A DNA stretch of 64,000 nt, from positions 122,859 to 186,858 of the forward strand of contig CAKRZO010000005.1 in the NCBI GenBank assembly GCA_934433135.1. Direction: 5' to 3'. Below the pieces are notes generated by a model, which had not been told where the DNA came from, made no database searches, and saw only the letters and a list, made by a program, of their open reading frames with translations. This DNA is from an uncultured Acetatifactor sp. (GTDB taxonomy: Bacteria > Bacillota > Clostridia > Lachnospirales > Lachnospiraceae). A program made the translations under genes and the position numbers. Shown in pieces: positions 60,615-64,000 of this stretch (the first letter of the stretch is position 1; every line of letters starts with the position of its first letter).

Positions 60615-61643
60615 CTACTGCTTTGTTTCCATGTTCTTCAGTTTTTCCCGATACGGAAGAGGAGACATTGCAAACTCTTTCTTGAATACATAATTCATAT
60701 AGCTCTGGCTGCCGAAGCCGGATTCATAAGCGATCTGTGAGAGCGGCATGTCCGTTGTCAGGATCTGCTTCACTGCGTGGCTTAAGCGCAGTTCCAGCAG
60801 GTATCTGCTGGGAGAAAGCCCGAATTCTTCCGTAAATTTTCTGCGGAAAAAATTCGGGCTTAAAAAAGCTTTTTCCGCCATGTCTTTTATCTGAATCGGT
60901 TCCCGGAAGTGTTCGTCTATTGCCTCTTTTGCCGTCATCAGGTTTTTCAGATACCGACCCGGCGGACGATTTTCCACGGTTTGGCTCCGCCCGGCTGCTC
61001 TTGCTGCCAGGCTGCAGATTCGCAGAACCTTTTCGTATTCTTCCAATCTCTCCGCCAAAGAGTTTCCTTCTTCTCTTTTTTCACAGCTGCCGCAAATTCC
61101 GGGATTTCCAACGCTTTCACCGGCTTCATGATCTTTATTGCTTGCGTGGCTTTTATTATCTGCATAATTTTTATTGTTTGCAAGGCTTTCACTGTCTGCA
61201 TATTTTTTATTGTTTGCAAGGCTTTCACTGTCTGCATATTTTTTATTATTCGCAGGACTTTCGTTGTGTACATGCCCTTCCTTATTTGCAGGATAGTGTA
61301 CAGCTCCGCAGCTCTCCCACAGCCCGACCAGCTCCTCATACTCCTCTTCCCGCAGCGAAATCCAATCGGGCAGAGCACAGAACAGGCCGTTCAGACAGGA
61401 ATCAGTGCAGACAAACCAGATGGCACGGCAATGAAAGCTTCCCATGGTAAATCTTTCCTGCCCGGGTTTTGCAAAAATAAGATTTCCTTTGGCATGCGCA
61501 TATTTTTTCCCGTCTATATAAGTGACGCCTGTACCACCCTCATAAATCTCCAGCTCATATTCCGAAGTAATTCTCTTCGGTGTGATATCACAGCTGTAAT
61601 AATCTTCCGAACGATAATATAAGTGATTATCTATTTTTAACAT
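60615..61643 (-). CDS. AraC-family regulator with internal 12-residue repeats
   Basis: A 342-residue protein. The N-terminal part (1-110) is cupin-like and senses an unknown ligand (GGTGVTYIDGKKYAHAKGNLIFAKPGQ). A repeat region (131-178) of four 12-residue units of the type ANNKKYADSESL follows, then two C-terminal AraC helix-turn-helix motifs (AEKAFLSPNFFRRKFTEEFGLSPSRYL and IAYESGFGSQSYMNYVFKKEFAMSP). It probably controls sugar-use genes such as the convergent GH16 gene. No SD is seen before the ATG. TATAAT (61672-61677) and TATACT (61655-61660) on the minus strand are -10 candidates. Confidence 0.9.
   Translation of the reverse strand: MLKIDNHLYYRSEDYYSCDITPKRITSEYELEIYEGGTGVTYIDGKKYAHAKGNLIFAKPGQERFTMGSFHCRAIWFVCTDSCLNGLFCALPDWISLREEEYEELVGLWESCGAVHYPANKEGHVHNESPANNKKYADSESLANNKKYADSESLANNKNYADNKSHASNKDHEAGESVGNPGICGSCEKREEGNSLAERLEEYEKVLRICSLAARAAGRSQTVENRPPGRYLKNLMTAKEAIDEHFREPIQIKDMAEKAFLSPNFFRRKFTEEFGLSPSRYLLELRLSHAVKQILTTDMPLSQIAYESGFGSQSYMNYVFKKEFAMSPLPYREKLKNMETKQ
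61110..61253 (-). repeat. 36-bp in-frame tandem repeat (about 4 copies)
   Basis: Four copies of a 36-base unit, the first two nearly identical, with words GCAAGGCTTTCACTGTCTGC and ATATTTTTTATTGTTT on the plus strand. The unit is a multiple of three. Confidence 0.9.
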
Positions 61644-61777
61644 AAAATTTTTTCAGTATAAAATCATTCCAATTATAATACGATCAGAACTTTAAAAAAC
61701 AAAATTCTGACTACACGGTTTGCTTCACACATAGTGTACCACAAGTGCCCGCATCATACAACAGAATTGCATGCGGT

Positions 61778-62830
61778 TTATTGATATCCCTTAATATATC
61801 TCGTCGCCCGTCCGGCGCCGATCCGCTTTACCGAACCGGTCTTGACCATTGCGCCGAGGACGGCTTCAACGGTCGTTGGGCTTACATCAGGAAGGATTTT
61901 GCATATCTCGGCTTTGGAAAGCGGGGTCAGGCTGTTCAGGACAGTTGCCTCCACACGAGCCTTCTTCGTAATCTTCTTGCCGTGCACCACTGCAAACCGC
62001 TTGTCAAGTTCCTTATAGCACATATAGAGCATGGACAGGAAATTCTCGATAAAGGGAAAATAAGAGTTTTCATTCGTTTCCCATCCTGCCGAGGATTGCC
62101 GTAGAGCTTCGTAATAATATGCCTTGCAGTTGTTGATCTGTTCCTCAAAGGACACATATTTACCGGCATCAAAGCCGTTTTTATATAACAGCAGCAGCGA
62201 GAGCAGACGGGACATTCTGCCATTGCCGTCCCGGAACGGGTGGATACAGAGAAAGTCCAGAATCACACAAGGGATCAAAAGAAGCTGATTGATATTTGCA
62301 TCGCTTCGGGCCTCCAGATAGGCCAGTTCCAACTGCTCCATTGCTTTCGATGTTTCGCTCGCCGGCGTGGGGCGGAAACGAACCCGACGGTTTCCGTCAG
62401 CATCGATTTCCAAAATCACATTATCGTCTGTCTTGTACTGCCCGCCGTACTCATAGCCCGCGAAGCTCATCATCATTTCGTGCAACCGCAGAATGTCGCT
62501 CTGCCGGAAATCAATATGCTCATAGCCCAAGTGGATCTCATTCAGCGCATCACGGTATCCGGCAATCTCCGCCTCGTTGTGATTCAGCGGTGCACTGTTC
62601 TGATTGACAATGGCGGCAATACGCTCGTCGCTGGTCAAAATGCCCTCGATGGCATTGGAGTTTTTGATGGACTGCACCTTTGCGACAGCTTCCAGCTCCG
62701 TAAAAATCTGCGTGTATTCGTCCTTACGCACGCCTGCCATAGTTTTGAGCACCGCAATATTGGAAGTGAGATTCACAAGGTTTGCTGGCAGCAAACCGTT
62801 ATTTAAAAAGGAGTAATCGAATTTTCTCAT
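61778..62830 (-). CDS. Fic-domain AMP-transferase-type protein
   Basis: A 350-residue Fic protein. The core motif HPFRDGNGRMSR is at 197-208 (His catalytic, GNGR phosphate loop). SNAIEG at 58-63 matches the inhibitory (S/T)xxxE(G/N) helix, so it is a class II enzyme with its own N-terminal brake. The C-terminal 90 residues contain a winged-helix segment (SKAEICKILPDVSPTTVEAVLGAMV), common in Fic proteins that may bind DNA. It transfers AMP or a similar group to proteins; the target is unknown. Start ATG 62830 with AAAGG ten bases upstream; a GTG at 62851 is in frame. Confidence 0.93.
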   Translation of the reverse strand: MRKFDYSFLNNGLLPANLVNLTSNIAVLKTMAGVRKDEYTQIFTELEAVAKVQSIKNSNAIEGILTSDERIAAIVNQNSAPLNHNEAEIAGYRDALNEIHLGYEHIDFRQSDILRLHEMMMSFAGYEYGGQYKTDDNVILEIDADGNRRVRFRPTPASETSKAMEQLELAYLEARSDANINQLLLIPCVILDFLCIHPFRDGNGRMSRLLSLLLLYKNGFDAGKYVSFEEQINNCKAYYYEALRQSSAGWETNENSYFPFIENFLSMLYMCYKELDKRFAVVHGKKITKKARVEATVLNSLTPLSKAEICKILPDVSPTTVEAVLGAMVKTGSVKRIGAGRATRYIKGYQ

Positions 62831-62839
62831 ACAGCACCA

Positions 62840-62932
62840 GCCTTTCTGCACATAATTATAGCAGATTATGTGCAGAAAGGCAATCCGCTATCCGGATTAT
62901 CTGCATATACTTCTTTGAAATATATGCAGATA
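62840..62932 (-). promoter_or_regulatory. fic promoter inside a four-half-site operator array
   Basis: Two large inverted repeats: GCCTTTCTGCACATAAT/ATTATGTGCAGAAAGGC (62840-62881, loop 8) and TATCTGCATATA/TATATGCAGATA (62898-62932, loop 11). Half-sites TCTGCAYATA lie at 62845, 62867, 62900 and 62921. The minus-strand promoter TTGCCT (62878-62883), 17 bases, TATAAT (62855-62860) lies inside the first repeat. Confidence 0.75.
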
Positions 62933-62982
62933 GAGTACCTAAATAGGCAGTAATATTCCATGTTTATCCTGTTCTGTAGCAG

Positions 62983-64000
62983 CTATTCCAATTTGTCTGT
63001 ATCCGGGTAAACAATATCTTCCGGTTTAACTTTATTACTTTTTCCTCCGGTTTTCGTAATTTCAACATAATCGCCTTCAATAGACGTGATCTTCCAATCG
63101 CCTTTCTCCACCTTTTCTCCTGTATCAATATCCTTACAGCCATCCGAAACGCTCACAGGAAACAAGAGATTATCTTTCGTATCATCTGTGTACTCAACCA
63201 GATCGGATATTTTTACCCAACCCATATTTGCACCATCATCAAACGGTTCATAACGAACCAATGCCCATTTTCCATTTCTTCCATATATTGCTGCGCATAT
63301 TTCAATGATCTCATAATTTAAAGTACCATACGGCTCAACCGAATACGTTGGGATATCTCTTACCTCAGCATCTTTCAATGTCATAATAGAATGATTCTGA
63401 TAATCCAGCTCAAAATCTGAATTAAGAGCATTGACCATCCCATATGGTGCATCTATTGTCATCTTAGTTGTATTAGGATAAACGATATCTTCCCGTTTGA
63501 CTCTGTTCGTTCTTCCTCCGACTCTAAAGATATCAACGTAGTCTCCTTCTATAGCTTCTATTTTCCAATCATCTTTCTCAACCTTCTCTCCTGTATCAAT
63601 ATCCTTACAGTCATCCGAAACATCTACCGGAAACAAGAGTTTATCTCTCACATCCTCTGTGTACTCCGTCAAATCAGATGACTTTACCCAGCCCATATTA
63701 GCGCCGCCTTCAAAGAGGCCATATCTAATCAGTACCCATATTTCATCTCCCCTATATACTGCCGCATATACCTCGACCAATTCATAGTTCAGATCATAAA
63801 TCGGTTCAACAGTCTCTGTAGGAAATCCTCTCACCTCAACATCTTCCAATGCCATAATATAATGATTCTCATAATCTAATTTAAAATCTGAATCAATTGC
63901 ACTTGTCATGCCAAATTCCCGCAATTGATGTTGTATCATAAAAGTTGACACCACATTCTCAAGGATTTTGATATAATCATAATCAATACGAGAACAGGAG
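62983..64000 (-). CDS. Protein with two SH3-like repeats, partial at window edge
   Basis: Two homologous units of about 150 residues follow each other: FGMTSAIDSDFKLDYENHYIMALEDVEV and YGMVNALNSDFELDYQNHSIMTLKDAEV start units one and two. Each has GANMGWVK near its middle and IEGDYVxI plus EDIVYP near its end. The pattern is like bacterial SH3 domains that bind wall or ligand. The frame is open to the window end, since upstream codons read RIDYDYIKILENVVSTF without a stop, so the N-terminus is outside. No signal sequence is visible in the part seen. Function unknown. Confidence 0.65.
   Translation of the reverse strand, partial: SCSRIDYDYIKILENVVSTFMIQHQLREFGMTSAIDSDFKLDYENHYIMALEDVEVRGFPTETVEPIYDLNYELVEVYAAVYRGDEIWVLIRYGLFEGGANMGWVKSSDLTEYTEDVRDKLLFPVDVSDDCKDIDTGEKVEKDDWKIEAIEGDYVDIFRVGGRTNRVKREDIVYPNTTKMTIDAPYGMVNALNSDFELDYQNHSIMTLKDAEVRDIPTYSVEPYGTLNYEIIEICAAIYGRNGKWALVRYEPFDDGANMGWVKISDLVEYTDDTKDNLLFPVSVSDGCKDIDTGEKVEKGDWKITSIEGDYVEITKTGGKSNKVKPEDIVYPDTDKLE

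Noticed and set aside
61110..61253. Possible CRISPR array from regular 36-bp periodicity
   Set aside because: The repeats are directly adjacent with no spacers and lie in frame inside an AraC gene.

Overview
The window looks like the chromosome of a low-to-mid-GC Clostridia (Bacillota), most like a gut Lachnospiraceae. Supporting signs are a Spo0A-type DNA-binding domain, a CdaA/CdaR c-di-AMP module, a YerB-like DUF3048 lipoprotein, an FtsEX module with an M23 coiled-coil hydrolase, and a CtpA protease. Almost every gene in the first 57 kb lies on the minus strand. I saw no rRNA, tRNA, CRISPR array or intact insertion sequence.

Bases 1-25.8 kb (minus strand) hold a large surface-polysaccharide cluster. 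It contains about ten glycosyltransferases (GT2, GT4 and one GT52-like), two phosphoglycosyl transferases (one large, one small), a Wzz-like co-polymerase with a degenerate kinase-like tail, an EpsG-like and an O-antigen-ligase-like polymerase, three big membrane proteins that may be GT-C-type enzymes, and a PglK-like ABC exporter that is the only flippase candidate seen. The first gene downstream of the cluster promoter is split in two by a homopolymer change and a 19-bp tandem repeat. Next to that promoter (25.9-26.3 kb) lies a stand-alone Spo0A C-terminal-domain protein. Its promoter and the cluster promoter carry the same palindrome, ATGCTA-N3-TAGCAT, at the same place over the -10 box, which suggests a local regulator with its target.

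Bases 26.5-57.4 kb are mostly housekeeping: a dolichol-phosphate-mannose-synthase-like GT2, the DUF3048 lipoprotein (plus strand), a cdaA-cdaR-HPr operon, recD2-comF-two membrane proteins, an MreB-family gene, uvrB-uvrA behind a LexA-like box, a DeoR regulator divergent from a fructose-6-phosphate-aldolase-type transaldolase, mazEF with a palindromic operator, ftsE-ftsX-M23 hydrolase-ctpA, a PucR-type regulator, a CvfB-like S1 protein, an acyl-ACP thioesterase and an M3 oligopeptidase.

Bases 54.7-64 kb are more accessory. They hold an MMPL/RND exporter divergent from its TetR regulator with overlapping consensus promoters, a mosaic of gene debris including a histidine-kinase tail, a permuted-papain-like protein, a GH16 protein without a signal peptide, an AraC regulator with an internal minisatellite, a Fic protein behind a four-half-site operator array, and an edge-truncated protein made of two 150-residue SH3-like repeats.

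Non-coding gaps carry at least eight copies of a dispersed repeat (core AACAGTTCAGACGCGCC), sometimes as inverted pairs, plus other multi-hairpin intergenic elements.
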